Both the position numbers and the translations under genes were made by a program. This document shows, piece after piece, positions 25,761 through 33,863 of a DNA stretch of 44,595 nucleotides. Each line of letters opens with the position of its first letter. Positions within the stretch are counted from its first letter, which is position 1. The notes beneath the pieces were generated by a model. The model did no database searches, was not told the origin of the DNA, and saw only the letters and a program-made list of their open reading frames with translations. The stretch comes from Legionellales bacterium (GTDB taxonomy: Bacteria; Pseudomonadota; Gammaproteobacteria; DSM-16500): assembly GCA_947478495.1 (NCBI GenBank), contig CANJVW010000013.1, positions 1 through 44,595 on the forward strand, in the 5' to 3' direction.

Positions 25761-26957
25761 CTACCCCATGCGCCTCACCATCACCATCTTCAAATAATCC
25801 GTTTCCGGTATCATCAAATGAATAGGATGATCAGGCGCTTGATGGCCTCGCTCTACAATCTGCAATGCATGCGCAAGGGATGTGTTAGCTCGACGAATAG
25901 CTTGTATTAAATCGTCATAGCCCATATGCATGGAGCACGAACACGATATTAAAAGCCCGCCTGGCGCCAATAGCTTTAGAGCAGCTTCGTTAATCCGCTG
26001 ATACGCTAAAAATCCTTCTTTTTTATCCTTTAGTTTTTTGATGAAGGCCGGTGGATCTAGGACAATGACATCAAACAACGCGTCACTCTGTGATAATTTT
26101 TTTAAGGCAACAAACGCATCCTCGGTGATCACCGTCACTTTGTCCGAAACACAATTACACTCAGCATTCGCCTGAATCAACTGCGTTGCACGGGCGGATG
26201 AATCAATGCACGTCACACTAGACGCGCCCTCTTTAGCCGCTTGTATACCCCACGCACCTAAATAGCTAAAGACATCCAAGACAGATCGATCGGCGACATA
26301 ATGAGACAAACGCGATCGATTCAAGCGATGATCATAAAACCATCCTGTTTTTTGCCCTTCCCATAATGGCACAGAAAAAAACGTATTATTTTCTTCTAAC
26401 ATAATCATCTGAGGCGGCGCCCCCAGCCCCACGGTGACTTCTTGTTCCAATCCTTCGGTCATCCGTCTTCCGCTATCATTGCGAAATAAAATATGTTGAA
26501 CCCAGGGGAATGCTGTCTGACACGCTGCCACGATCATCTCTCGCTGAACATCCATCCCCGCCGTATTCAGCTGTATCACCAATACATCATCAAAACGATC
26601 AATGACACATCCTGGCAATCCATCGCTCTCACCAAAAACCAATCGATAATATGGCGTGTCAAATAATCGCTCGCGCCACTCTAAAGCGGTTTTTAACTGC
26701 TTCACAAAAAAGGGAGTATTTAGGCGCTCATGGGCTCGCCGTGTAAATAAGCGAGCTGTAATCAAGGAGTTGGGATTAACATAGGCAACGCCCAGAACCG
26801 TTTTATCCGCTGCCTCGACGAGCACCTCCTCTCCTTTTGAAAAAAGTTTTAAGGGCGTCGCTTGAATATCAATTTCATTGCTGTAAATCCAGACATGGCC
26901 TGCGCGTAAACGGCGATCTTCACTTTTTTTAAGGCGGAGCGACCTAAGGGTTGTCAT
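25761..26957 (-). CDS. rlmI: 23S rRNA m5C methyltransferase RlmI-like
   Basis: A 398-residue class I SAM methyltransferase with an N-terminal PUA domain (RLRAGHVWIYSNEID), a central domain (VFGESDGLPGCVIDRF) and a C-terminal Rossmann domain: VLDVFSYLGAWGIQAA (SAM), DPPAFIKKLKD (catalytic loop) and SCSCSMHM with the nucleophile Cys region. RlmI methylates C1962 of 23S rRNA. Its ATG shares a base with the TAA of the ankyrin gene (TAATG), so the two are translationally coupled. Confidence 0.9.
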   Translation of the reverse strand: MTTLRSLRLKKSEDRRLRAGHVWIYSNEIDIQATPLKLFSKGEEVLVEAADKTVLGVAYVNPNSLITARLFTRRAHERLNTPFFVKQLKTALEWRERLFDTPYYRLVFGESDGLPGCVIDRFDDVLVIQLNTAGMDVQREMIVAACQTAFPWVQHILFRNDSGRRMTEGLEQEVTVGLGAPPQMIMLEENNTFFSVPLWEGQKTGWFYDHRLNRSRLSHYVADRSVLDVFSYLGAWGIQAAKEGASSVTCIDSSARATQLIQANAECNCVSDKVTVITEDAFVALKKLSQSDALFDVIVLDPPAFIKKLKDKKEGFLAYQRINEAALKLLAPGGLLISCSCSMHMGYDDLIQAIRRANTSLAHALQIVERGHQAPDHPIHLMIPETDYLKMVMVRRMG

Positions 26958-28336
26958 TATCGTAAAAATCCTTGTTGTCTCAGCATAGCAAGAAATCGTT
27001 GGCCTTGCGGGCTGTGATCTTCATAACAATACGCTGTCACATAATTCATAAGAACGTGTTTATAGCGCGGTTCAGACAAAATAGAAAGAATTTCTTCACG
27101 GCGATCCATCATCACGGCTTGATCTTCTCGATAACTTTGATAGAGAATCGCGGCCAGTATTTCAGCTTTACAAGCTTTACGAATCGGATCAGCCTGTCCA
27201 ATGCTTTGAAGACAGAGACTTAAGACCAAGTCTTTGTACCATTCCCGCCATTGTTTGAAAAAGTTTAATGCCATGCCTTTTTGTTGGGCAGACTCTTCCG
27301 CTAACGGAGGTAAGGACAGATAAAAAAGCACCGGAATACATGCTTCAACATTGGCCCACGAACAATTACCGCTAATTTGCGCCGGCACTTTCAACTCAGT
27401 CAGCGGGGTTAATCCCAAGAAACGCGGCAACTCGTCATTGACCATCTGACTGGATTTTTTCGTATAGATGAAATCCTGAATAAAATCAGGCGACATGCGT
27501 TTAGGATGACCTATTTTATAAAAAACAATATTATCATAAAGGCGACTATCCTCTCGTCGATCACATTTCACCAATATATCACCTGCTTTCACAAAGGTAA
27601 TAGCATGACCCTCATAACCAATAGGGATGATCAACGGTTCTTGCTGAATCAATGAACGAATATGGGCTATATGTTTAGTGATATCGGTGCGATATTGCTG
27701 ATAACGAATCAATTGCCCTGCGCGATCAAGCGTTTCCGCAATAAATTGAATGATGGGTGAGTAACGACGCAGCTTTCGCGCCGCAAAATGATTTTTAAAT
27801 TGCAGCATCGATTCACTAATCACGGCTAAACTGAATTCTAAGAAAAACCCTTCAAAATCGAGCTCAACAAAGCGATTCTTGGGGTCTACAATATTCGCGG
27901 TACCTACTAACTCGAACAAATGCCCCAATAATTTCGTATTCACAAAATCTTGAGAAAACCTCAAGTCTGCCCCTGCCGCCAGCAATAATTCTTTCATGGG
28001 TTCTTGCTGGCGTAATAACGGCATAACCAACACAGGCTGGCCTGAAAAACGATAAGCATTAGGATTAGCGCCCTTTTTCAACAGTAAGGTCGCAAGCGGC
28101 ATATTATTATTTTCAGCCGCCCACTGCAACGCGGTCCCACCGGTCGCATCAATTCCATTAACGTCCGCACCATGCTGAATCAGCAATTGCGCCAACTCAA
28201 GACTGTCAACGACGGCTGCTTCAATAAGTGGGGTAAAGCCGTATTCATCAATCTCATTGGCTGATGCCCCATTCTGTAACAAGCGCGTCACGTGATCCGG
28301 TCGCTCTGAAATAATTGCATCGACAAGTGACATCAT
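26957..28336 (-). CDS. Ankyrin-repeat protein with papain-like Cys motif (AnkH/LegA3-like candidate effector)
   Basis: A 459-residue protein. Residues about 20-140 hold four ankyrin repeats (DEYGFTPLIEAAVVDSLELA, QHGADVNGIDATGGTALQWAA, KKGANPNAYRF, LLAAGADLRF). The rest is a large helical domain with QISGNCSWANVEA, where Q320 and C325 are spaced as in papain-like peptidases. Length and layout recall AnkH/LegA3, a Dot/Icm effector conserved in Legionella and reported from Coxiella and Rickettsiella, with an ankyrin plus Cys-protease-like fold. The match is from memory, not alignment. The start is ATGATG at 28336/28333, 1 nt after the stop of the upstream gene. No signal peptide. Confidence 0.6.
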   Translation of the reverse strand: MMSLVDAIISERPDHVTRLLQNGASANEIDEYGFTPLIEAAVVDSLELAQLLIQHGADVNGIDATGGTALQWAAENNNMPLATLLLKKGANPNAYRFSGQPVLVMPLLRQQEPMKELLLAAGADLRFSQDFVNTKLLGHLFELVGTANIVDPKNRFVELDFEGFFLEFSLAVISESMLQFKNHFAARKLRRYSPIIQFIAETLDRAGQLIRYQQYRTDITKHIAHIRSLIQQEPLIIPIGYEGHAITFVKAGDILVKCDRREDSRLYDNIVFYKIGHPKRMSPDFIQDFIYTKKSSQMVNDELPRFLGLTPLTELKVPAQISGNCSWANVEACIPVLFYLSLPPLAEESAQQKGMALNFFKQWREWYKDLVLSLCLQSIGQADPIRKACKAEILAAILYQSYREDQAVMMDRREEILSILSEPRYKHVLMNYVTAYCYEDHSPQGQRFLAMLRQQGFLR

Positions 28337-28337
28337 A

Positions 28338-28841
28338 TCAAGTCCGCCGCAAGGTGGGGGCCGCACTCAACTTAGGCTGGTGTTGAAGTTTGAAACCAAG
28401 TTGTAATCGGTTTGCCAATTCCTGCTGTATCTCCGCATTCGTTTCTGCTTTATGATCAGCCGGCGCCGCGGTCACTTGTTTATCCATTCCACTGAACTGC
28501 GCGGCTTCTGCTAACACAGGATGAGGCGGAAAACCGGAATCCGCTCCACCACCATACCCCAGTCCGCCCTGCCCTAGCGAATATTCTTCTTTCTTGGAAG
28601 GATCTTTTTGCTGTAGTTCACGCGCCTTTTGTTCTTCTCGTTGTTTTTCGACTTGTTCAGCATGACGCTTTTCATGCTCAACCAACAACTGACGAATTTC
28701 TGGTTCCGATAGCGGCACGGCATCATCGCGCCGCTGATCAGTCAATCCTGTGAGAACACCGCTAAATTCGACGCGTCCGGTTTTCCCGCCCTGACTGTCG
28801 TCATCGCCCTCTTCTCGTGGCCGTTTTTTTTCTATCGGCAT
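28338..28841 (-). CDS. Disordered charged protein of unknown function
   Basis: A 167-residue protein of no recognised family. It begins MPIEKKRPREEGDDDSQGG, has a Glu/Lys/Gln-rich helical middle (EKRHAEQVEKQREEQKAREL), a glycine patch (LGQGGLGYGGGAD) and a charged C-terminus. The frame is open further upstream into the glutamine synthetase 3' end, but the ATG at 28841 has GAGG upstream and avoids that overlap. Its stop is 1 nt from the ankyrin gene start, so the two are coupled. Coupling with a candidate effector raises the idea of a partner, chaperone or second effector; that is inference. Confidence 0.55.
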   Translation of the reverse strand: MPIEKKRPREEGDDDSQGGKTGRVEFSGVLTGLTDQRRDDAVPLSEPEIRQLLVEHEKRHAEQVEKQREEQKARELQQKDPSKKEEYSLGQGGLGYGGGADSGFPPHPVLAEAAQFSGMDKQVTAAPADHKAETNAEIQQELANRLQLGFKLQHQPKLSAAPTLRRT

Positions 28842-28851
28842 TCCAATTGCC

Positions 28852-29922
28852 TCAGCAAACAACCGCCTCATGTTCTTTTTGGCTGACACAAATTGTCTCG
28901 AGCAACATGGCAGCCACTTCGTACGGATTCGCATTCGCACCCGGTCTGCGATCTTCGAGATAACCACAACCTTGTGTTGCGACAGGTCGGGGAATTCTGA
29001 TCGACGCACCTCGATGACCCACACCCGCCAAAAACTGCGACATGTGCGCGGTTTCATGTTTCCCCGTCAAGCGCAACTCTAGATCGTGGCCATAGACTGC
29101 AATATGCGCGTTATGCCGTTTTTCCAACGCCTGAACCGCCTCTTCAATTGCTGCCATTCCGGTTTTAGGATTGCGCATCGCCTGTGTTGAAAAATTCGTG
29201 TGTTTTCCTGCCCCATTCCAATCCCCTTTCACAGGCTTAGGATGCAATGTAGCTGAAATACCATGGTCTTCACCCAATCGATACAATAACCAACGCGCCA
29301 GCCATAAATGATCTGATACAGTCACCGGATCCGCTGTCTCGGATGCAATCCCTCGATAACCGACTTGAAACTCCCATTGACCTGGCATGACTTCGGCATT
29401 GGTGCCATACAACATGATACCAGCATCGATACACGCTTGAGCATGCTCATCCACCAGCTCACGGCCAAATACTTCATCCGCACCCACGCCACAGTAAAAA
29501 GGACCTTGCGGTGCGGGATAACCTCGATCAGGCCAACCCAGTGGTTGCTGTCCATCAAATAATGTATATTCTTGCTCGAAGCCAATCCAAGGATCCTGAA
29601 CGGCTGTTGCTTTTTGAAGTTTGACTAATCGAGCGCGTTTGTTGCTGATATGAGGCGCTCCATCCGGGTTTAATACTTCACATAACACAAGGTAGTTGCT
29701 TTTCCCTATAATAGGATCGTCGAGCACACAGACCGGCTGTAATATCAAATCAGAATCATGCCCTACTGCTTGGTAAGTCGATGACCCATCAAAACTCCAC
29801 TGCGGAAAATCGCTCGGATTCCGAGTAGGCGCCGCCAAAGGGATCACTTTCATTTTAGAGCGCAGGGTTTGTGTGGGGTTACTACCATCAATCCAAATAT
29901 AGGTTGCCTGCGATATCAGCAT
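28852..29922 (-). CDS. Type II (eukaryotic-type) glutamine synthetase
   Basis: A 356-residue GSII enzyme that makes glutamine from glutamate, ammonia and ATP. Motifs are WSFDGSSTYQA in the beta-grasp domain, IGFEQEYTLF (metal Glu), NGAGKHTNFSTQAMR, GHRGASIRIPRP and YLEDRRPGANANPYEVAA. The length and motifs fit GSII of eukaryotes and rhizobial GlnII, not the roughly 470-residue GSI (GlnA) usual in gammaproteobacteria. It lacks the adenylylation loop, so GlnE-type control does not apply. AGGAGAG precedes the ATG. First gene of the run leading to the ankyrin gene and rlmI. Confidence 0.9.
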   Translation of the reverse strand: MLISQATYIWIDGSNPTQTLRSKMKVIPLAAPTRNPSDFPQWSFDGSSTYQAVGHDSDLILQPVCVLDDPIIGKSNYLVLCEVLNPDGAPHISNKRARLVKLQKATAVQDPWIGFEQEYTLFDGQQPLGWPDRGYPAPQGPFYCGVGADEVFGRELVDEHAQACIDAGIMLYGTNAEVMPGQWEFQVGYRGIASETADPVTVSDHLWLARWLLYRLGEDHGISATLHPKPVKGDWNGAGKHTNFSTQAMRNPKTGMAAIEEAVQALEKRHNAHIAVYGHDLELRLTGKHETAHMSQFLAGVGHRGASIRIPRPVATQGCGYLEDRRPGANANPYEVAAMLLETICVSQKEHEAVVC

Positions 29923-29953
29923 ATTGTCTCTCCTGGTCGGTATGGGTTTAAAG

Positions 29954-29983
29954 ATAATAGAAGTGTAGCGACAAACAACTCAA
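29954..29983 (-). promoter_or_regulatory. Candidate sigma-70 promoter of the glutamine synthetase gene
   Basis: On the minus strand TTGAGT (29978-29983) and TATTAT (29954-29959) are separated by 18 bp, about 32 bp before the ATG at 29922. Confidence 0.45.
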
Positions 29984-30040
29984 CCTTTCAAGCTGAACTT
30001 GGGCTCTATTCTCGTACGTTGCGGTATCACGAAACGTGTG

Positions 30041-30096
30041 GGCCGGGTAACTATTTTTAAAAATGCCTATTTTAAAAAATAGTTACCCGGCCTTTT
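30041..30096 (+). terminator. Strong orphan terminator-like hairpin between divergent genes
   Basis: An 18-bp perfect stem, GGCCGGGTAACTATTTTT (30041-30058) with its complement at 30075-30092, and TTTT after the second arm. It lies between divergently transcribed glutamine synthetase and cold-shock genes, so no annotated plus-strand gene ends here. It would terminate a short plus-strand transcript starting within about 29930-30040, or isolate the csp promoter. Confidence 0.7.
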
Positions 30097-30205
30097 ACAC
30101 AGAAACAACTTTTATAGGTAATCACCAAATCTGAAAAAAACGAAATAACCTGCTGACTCCCTTCAAAAATTCTGGTACAGTGATCTGGTCGCTATAGAGT
30201 TATCG

Positions 30206-30226
30206 ATCATTTTGTTTAAAAATGAT
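30206..30226 (+). promoter_or_regulatory. Hairpin in the cold-shock gene leader
   Basis: ATCATTTT (30206-30213) pairs with AAAATGAT (30219-30226) across a 5-nt loop, 52 bp before the csp start. Nested outer GATC ends strengthen it. Leaders of cspA-type genes often carry temperature-responsive structure. Confidence 0.35.
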
Positions 30227-30278
30227 ACAGGTAATTGATCATAGCGTTATTATTTCATTTATAAAGGTTCTTAAAGTT

Positions 30279-30488
30279 ATGGCACGCGAAGTTGGCACGG
30301 TAAAATGGTTTAACGCAGCAAAGGGTTATGGATTTATTCAAAGAGAGTCAGGGGATGATGTATTCGTCCACTTTAAGTCGATCACAGGCGATGGCTATCG
30401 CTCATTGACTGAAGGACAAAAGGTTGAATTCTCAGTCTCGCAAGGCCAAAAAGGCTTGCAAGCTGAAGATGTCGCCGCTGTCGAATAG
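30279..30488 (+). CDS. Cold-shock protein (CspA family)
   Basis: A 69-residue OB-fold RNA chaperone. [15 protein letters not shown] holds RNP1 and [10 protein letters not shown] holds RNP2; the C-terminal [21 protein letters not shown] completes the fold. It melts RNA secondary structure in the cytoplasm. The start is MAREVG at 30279 with AAAGG upstream; a frame to 30222 adds a non-homologous leader. Followed by a clear terminator. Confidence 0.95.
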   Translation: MAREVGTVKWFNAAKGYGFIQRESGDDVFVHFKSITGDGYRSLTEGQKVEFSVSQGQKGLQAEDVAAVE

Positions 30489-30515
30489 AATCTCTTTGAC
30501 TCTATCTTTGAAAAG

Positions 30516-30553
30516 AAAAGGCAGGTCTGGCGAGAGCTGGATCTGCCTTTTTT
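30516..30553 (+). terminator. Rho-independent terminator of the cold-shock gene
   Basis: A 12-bp stem AAAAGGCAGGTC (30516-30527) with GATCTGCCTTTT (30540-30551), one G-U pair, ending in a run of six T. Confidence 0.88.
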
Positions 30554-30582
30554 ATTGCCATCAATTCCTCTGTTGGGCGCTG

Positions 30583-30810
30583 TTAGGGCGCCCTCTCGTA
30601 AAAATCCTCTTTTATTTTACCCATGACTGTTTTTTCCGAATTGCCCTCTGCCATATTATCGGATCCCCACAGGCTTTTCCGAGACGTATTAAAATCACCT
30701 AATGCAACCTGATGCACTTCTTTATCTGGATAATGTTCTGCGGCAGCCTGCTTGTCGGTAGGCAATGTGAAAAAAATATTAGGCGACCTCGCAACAGTAA
30801 AATGTTGCAA
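30583..30810 (-). pseudogene. Fragment resembling an endonuclease/exonuclease/phosphatase-domain protein
   Basis: A minus-strand frame of 75 codons, starting only at a TTG, encodes HYPDKEVHQVALGDFNTSRK. GDFNT is the conserved motif near the C-terminus of EEP-fold proteins (DNase I-like). The rest of the fold is absent upstream, where a plus-strand transposase-like remnant overlaps. A 3' relic of such a gene is the best reading; chance remains possible given the short match. Confidence 0.35.
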
Positions 30811-30948
30811 CGATGGCTGGCTTCAGTATTATTATATTGTGAAAAACAATTTCATCGTATTATTGGCTATAACGAAATTGAGCAAGTGATGATTAATATC
30901 AATTCAGAATGCGCCGACCCCATTGAAAATGTTCAAGAGGCAGCGTAA
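30802..30948 (+). pseudogene. Possible transposase C-terminal remnant
   Basis: The frame MLQRWLASVLLYCEKQFHRIIGYNEI and its tail resemble transposase C-termini (W-x3-LL..E..F..I.GY..I). No catalytic region is present and the frame upstream (to 30712) looks unrelated. Assignment to an IS family is not possible. Confidence 0.35.
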
Positions 30949-31032
30949 TCATGAAAAAGCCGCTCGAGAAAATTTCAACGAAAAATTTGACAGCCTCGAG
31001 CGCAGCCAAATGCGCTGGAATACCGAGTGCCG

Positions 31033-31248
31033 TTACAACACAGCAGACAACGCTAACGCAATAACCCCTAAAAGCGCTCTTATTGCTAAAAAAAATGGCT
31101 TAATTAAGCGATGCAACCAGCGTGCCCATGGAGATTGGTGGGTGGTATAGTAAGAATGCCCTGATTCCTCAAGCTTCTCTTTGACAACCCTAATTGATTC
31201 AAAGCTCTTCAGAAAAGAAGCGGATGGCATGGGAGTGCGTGCTTGCAT
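31033..31248 (-). CDS. Small tail-anchored membrane protein, unknown
   Basis: A 71-residue protein: polar N-terminal half (SFLKSFESIRVVKEKLEESG), a basic aromatic patch (SPWARWLHRLIKP) and a C-terminal hydrophobic helix (FFLAIRALLGVIALALSAVL) that ends the protein. AGGGGA lies 8 nt before the ATG. No family recognised. The layout fits a tail-anchored inner-membrane peptide. It lies in a region rich in gene fragments, so it could itself be a relic. Confidence 0.45.
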   Translation of the reverse strand: MQARTPMPSASFLKSFESIRVVKEKLEESGHSYYTTHQSPWARWLHRLIKPFFLAIRALLGVIALALSAVL

Positions 31249-31345
31249 CTGATTTTCCCCTAGAAACTCTAGTTATCAATCAATATAGCCGCCTTTCTAA
31301 AAAATATGGTCAGGGAACGACTTAAAGCGTGAGATAATCATTCTA

Positions 31346-31783
31346 TTATGCAAAATGCCGCGCTTGTCGCATCATTTCACTAACTCGTGGATGAGCTAAT
31401 GCAAACCCATTAAACACTGGAACGCTGAGCCGCAACGTATGCACATCGGTGATCGCCACAACGGTTGCTGTACGTCGCCCAGACAGCGAATAAAAGCCCT
31501 TCTCGCTCAGTCCAATCGCTTGATGCGAACCCAGTGTCGCAACAGACTGTGTTTGCACTTCACCATTCTTCATCGTGACATGTTGCACATCGACCGTCCC
31601 TTCAACGATCAAAAAAACGCTGTCTACAAAATCACCCTCGCGCACCAGCGTTTCCCCTGCTTTGAATGATGCGTCTTCAAAAAGAGCGGCTAATTGATCC
31701 AGCTCCCCTTCCGATAAACCAGCAAAACACGTTTGAGCTTTAACGAGATCCACTTTAGCGGTTGATTCCATTTCGCTGATCAT
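31346..31783 (-). CDS. Stand-alone cyclic-nucleotide-binding domain protein
   Basis: A 145-residue protein consisting of a single cNMP-binding (CRP-like) beta-roll: LSEGELDQLAALFEDASFKAGE, VREGDFVDSVFLIVEGTVDV, then GLSEKGFYSLSGRRTATVVA and a closing helix. The phosphate-binding cassette (normally GE..L......R.A) is partly kept as GLSEKGFYSLSGRRTAT, so ligand binding is uncertain. No DNA-binding HTH follows, so it is not a CRP-type regulator by itself. AAGG precedes the ATG. Single-gene unit. Confidence 0.8.
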   Translation of the reverse strand: MISEMESTAKVDLVKAQTCFAGLSEGELDQLAALFEDASFKAGETLVREGDFVDSVFLIVEGTVDVQHVTMKNGEVQTQSVATLGSHQAIGLSEKGFYSLSGRRTATVVAITDVHTLRLSVPVFNGFALAHPRVSEMMRQARHFA

Positions 31784-31838
31784 AGCCTTATCCTTAAGCG
31801 ATTGTGATGATCACAATATAACACAGAAAAGCGCAGAG

Positions 31839-32141
31839 TCAGTAAAGACCAGATAAAATTTTCATTATTTTTTCTTGTCGCTTATGCAATGTTGGATTTT
31901 CAACGTTTTTAATTCTTTGCCCTCCACCCATGGCTTCCTTAAATCGAAAAATAACCGCAAAACCGCCAGAGTATTCTTCAAACTCAGGCTCCGGTGTGCC
32001 ATTTTCCTGACAATAGCCAATCATACGGGTTGTACCGGTTCCCCAACTTTCTACCCATCCACGCTGATAGAAAGTAAATGAAATCGAAGCAGATCGATTA
32101 CGGTAATCACGATGGATAATCCGATTGATCAATCTTTTCAA
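31839..32141 (-). pseudogene. Remnant of AlbA/HATPase-type ATP-binding regulator
   Basis: The frame has LINRIIHRDYRN (the N-box region, family LVNAIIHRDY), then jumps to YQRGWVESWGTGTTRMIGYCQENGTPEPEFEEYSGGF, the end of the GHKL-like domain of COG2865 proteins. About 50 residues between them and the whole N-terminal AlbA_2 domain are missing, and the C-terminal winged helix stops early. It is a doubly deleted pseudogene. Confidence 0.7.
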
Positions 32142-32187
32142 TTATCACATTGAATAATATTTTAATCGTTTCACTTCTCACTTTTTC

Positions 32188-32205
32188 GTATGCTATTATG
32201 CGTAC
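32188..32205 (+). promoter_or_regulatory. Extended -10 and operator-like palindrome before the BrnT remnant
   Basis: TGCTATTAT (32191-32199) is an extended -10 element lying within the near-palindrome GTATGC-TATTAT-GCGTAC. BrnTA toxin-antitoxin operons are autorepressed at such sites, so this may be the relic of the toxin promoter. Confidence 0.25.
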
Positions 32206-32230
32206 AGTTAATATGGTTATTAAAAAAAAT

Positions 32231-32332
32231 ATGAAGCGCATTGAATGGGACGAAAATAAAAACAAACAGTTATGCGCAGAACGTGGTATTAGTTTCGAAT
32301 CAGTAGTCGTTACCCAAATCAATCATCGTTAG
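32231..32332 (+). pseudogene. BrnT-type toxin remnant (5' end only)
   Basis: MKRIEWDENKNKQLCAERGISFE matches the N-terminus of BrnT RNase toxins (xWDxxKNxxNxxKHGISFE). The frame then departs from the family and stops after 33 codons, with no catalytic core and no brnA antitoxin gene following. The sequence beyond belongs to a kinase fragment in the opposite direction, so the gene was cut by rearrangement. Confidence 0.6.
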
Positions 32333-32460
32333 TTTTTTTTCTGGATCAATTAATATATTGTTCCCATGAAAATCCGAATAGCTAAACGTATCTTTGCTAT
32401 TATAATCCGATAATTGGTCGCATAAATCTAGTAGTTGAATCCTTTGATAACGTATCTCAG
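32300..32460 (-). pseudogene. Kinase (APH/choline-kinase-like) internal fragment
   Basis: On the minus strand, ending at a TGA at 32300-32302, the frame reads YSDFHGNNILIDPEKK then LTMIDLGNDY. This is the Brenner motif plus the metal-binding D of aminoglycoside phosphotransferase/choline kinase folds. About 50 codons survive; there is no start and neither lobe is complete. It is different in sequence from the APH gene at 33091, so two kinases have been lost here. Confidence 0.6.
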
Positions 32461-32904
32461 TTTATGCCATGGGAAACAGCTCAGTATTCCATTTCCAATA
32501 CCGAAGCATTTATCAAACAATCTGTGGTCCATTGGATTGAAAAGAACAATGAAGAGCCTTACCTGCCGCTCTTGATCTTTGATAGAGAAAGCAATCGATT
32601 TATCGGTAGCACAGGTTACCATCATTTTGATTGGGATGTGCCTTGCATTGAAACCGGTTATTAGTTAAGAGATACTGCTGTGGGATATGGCTATATGACG
32701 GAAGCCGTGAATGCATTAACACAGTATGCTTTTAAACAATTAGGGATGAAGCGCATTGCCATATCATGTCGTATTGATAATATCCGCAGTAAAAAAATTC
32801 CAGAACGATTAGGATTTGTGCTTGAAGGCACACTTAGAAATAACCGCAGAAAACCGCTAACAAATGAGATCAGCGATACACTCATTTATGCAAAATATGA
32901 GTAA
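32428..32904 (+). pseudogene. RimJ/RimL-type GNAT acetyltransferase with in-frame amber stop
   Basis: One continuous frame except for a TAG at 32662-32664. Before it: SFDNVSQFMPWE, then FDRESNRFIGSTGYHHFDWDVPCIETGY. After it: LRDTAVGYGYMTEAV (acetyl-CoA loop), IAISCRIDNIRSKKIPERLGFVLEGTLRN. The family normally has GYWLR here, so TGG changed to TAG. Otherwise the domain is nearly full-length, lacking only the first N-terminal strands. It is either a recent pseudogene or is rescued by suppression. Family substrates are protein N-termini or small amines. Confidence 0.75.
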
Positions 32905-32929
32905 TAATCAGTATGGGATCGTCTTAACT

Positions 32930-33133
32930 CGAGGATATGTTGACTGGGGTTGTTGGCGGCGTTTCCGAGAAAGATTAGCAAAAATCATTTTTTGCTGCCT
33001 ATACTGGAGCGATAAGAAAGGCGCTGAATTGCTCTTTGGGCACAATAGTCACAATGATGGATTAAGCGTTGATGTCCAGCTCTATCATATTCAATCAAAT
33101 AAAACGACTTGCTGGCTTTCATGGAAAAATATT
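32930..33133 (+). pseudogene. Possible LAS-type peptidoglycan peptidase fragment
   Basis: The plus frame contains LLFGHNSHNDGLSVDVQLYH, which fits the H-x2-G-x-(A/S)-x-D zinc motif of LAS metallopeptidases (MepA, VanX and relatives). Nothing recognisable as the second zinc-binding motif follows; the frame runs antisense into the broken APH gene. A short internal relic is the most likely reading. Confidence 0.35.
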
Positions 33134-33843
33134 ATGATCTCGCGAGCGCGAGCCTTAAAAATAATAAAAACAAATAAAGCGATGATACATATGCTTGATG
33201 TAGCGATGCGCTCTGCGAATTTCATAACGCATCGTACGAGAATATTACCTACCGCTAAATCCCCATGAAACCAAACGGGAGCATTTTGCCATGTCGATGA
33301 AAGCGCTATATCCCATATGATGGTAGCGGCTTCAGCATCTATTGTGTTGCGAAGCAGATCGATAGACTGACGAGCTTCAGTATCGTATATGGATAACGGA
33401 CTGCTTCCACGATAAAAGTTACAGGGCCCATTAGATGCATCAATCCTTTGGAGAGCCGCCAGAAATTGTGCAAGATCAATAACGAATTGTGATAGGTTGT
33501 TGATGCGACCCTTTTCTGCTGTATCGCCATCAAGCCATTTATAAATAGACCAATGCCATGGGTATTCTTCGGTTGGCAAGCCTTGCGCTAATGGTGTGGG
33601 AATGGGGAGCGGCAAGAGAGGCGCTAACATTGGCAACCAGGGCTGCTCTTTTTCAACAGATGGGGCATATTCTTCATCGCTGGGAAGCCTGACCGTCATT
33701 TGCTCGCCCAGATGAAAAGTTCGGTTATCCCATCCTCCAAATTCAACTGGTTTGATAGTGAGATTAGCCCATTGCGGAAATTGCGATGAGATCAGTCGCT
33801 GCACAAGCGCGGTGTTAATATAACGTTTATCAGTATTTGACAT
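33091..33843 (-). pseudogene. Aminoglycoside phosphotransferase-family kinase, C-terminally truncated
   Basis: Residues 1 to about 204 match the APH family: EFGGWDNRTFHLGEQMTVRLPS, YPWHWSIYKWLDGDTA, LAQFLAALQRIDASNGPCNFYRG and the Brenner motif VWFHGDLAVGNILVR. Directly after this (about position 33232) homology ends and an unrelated hydrophobic tail follows to the stop. The essential metal-binding Asp (normally ..IDFG) is missing, so the product cannot be an active kinase. The start MSNTDKR is intact. Confidence 0.75.
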
Positions 33844-33863
33844 CAGTAATGCGGCCTTATGAT

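Noticed and set aside
30962-31001. Inverted GCTCGAG/CTCGAGC pair as a terminator
   Set aside because: The stem is short, the loop is 26 nt, there is no T-run, and no gene clearly ends there.
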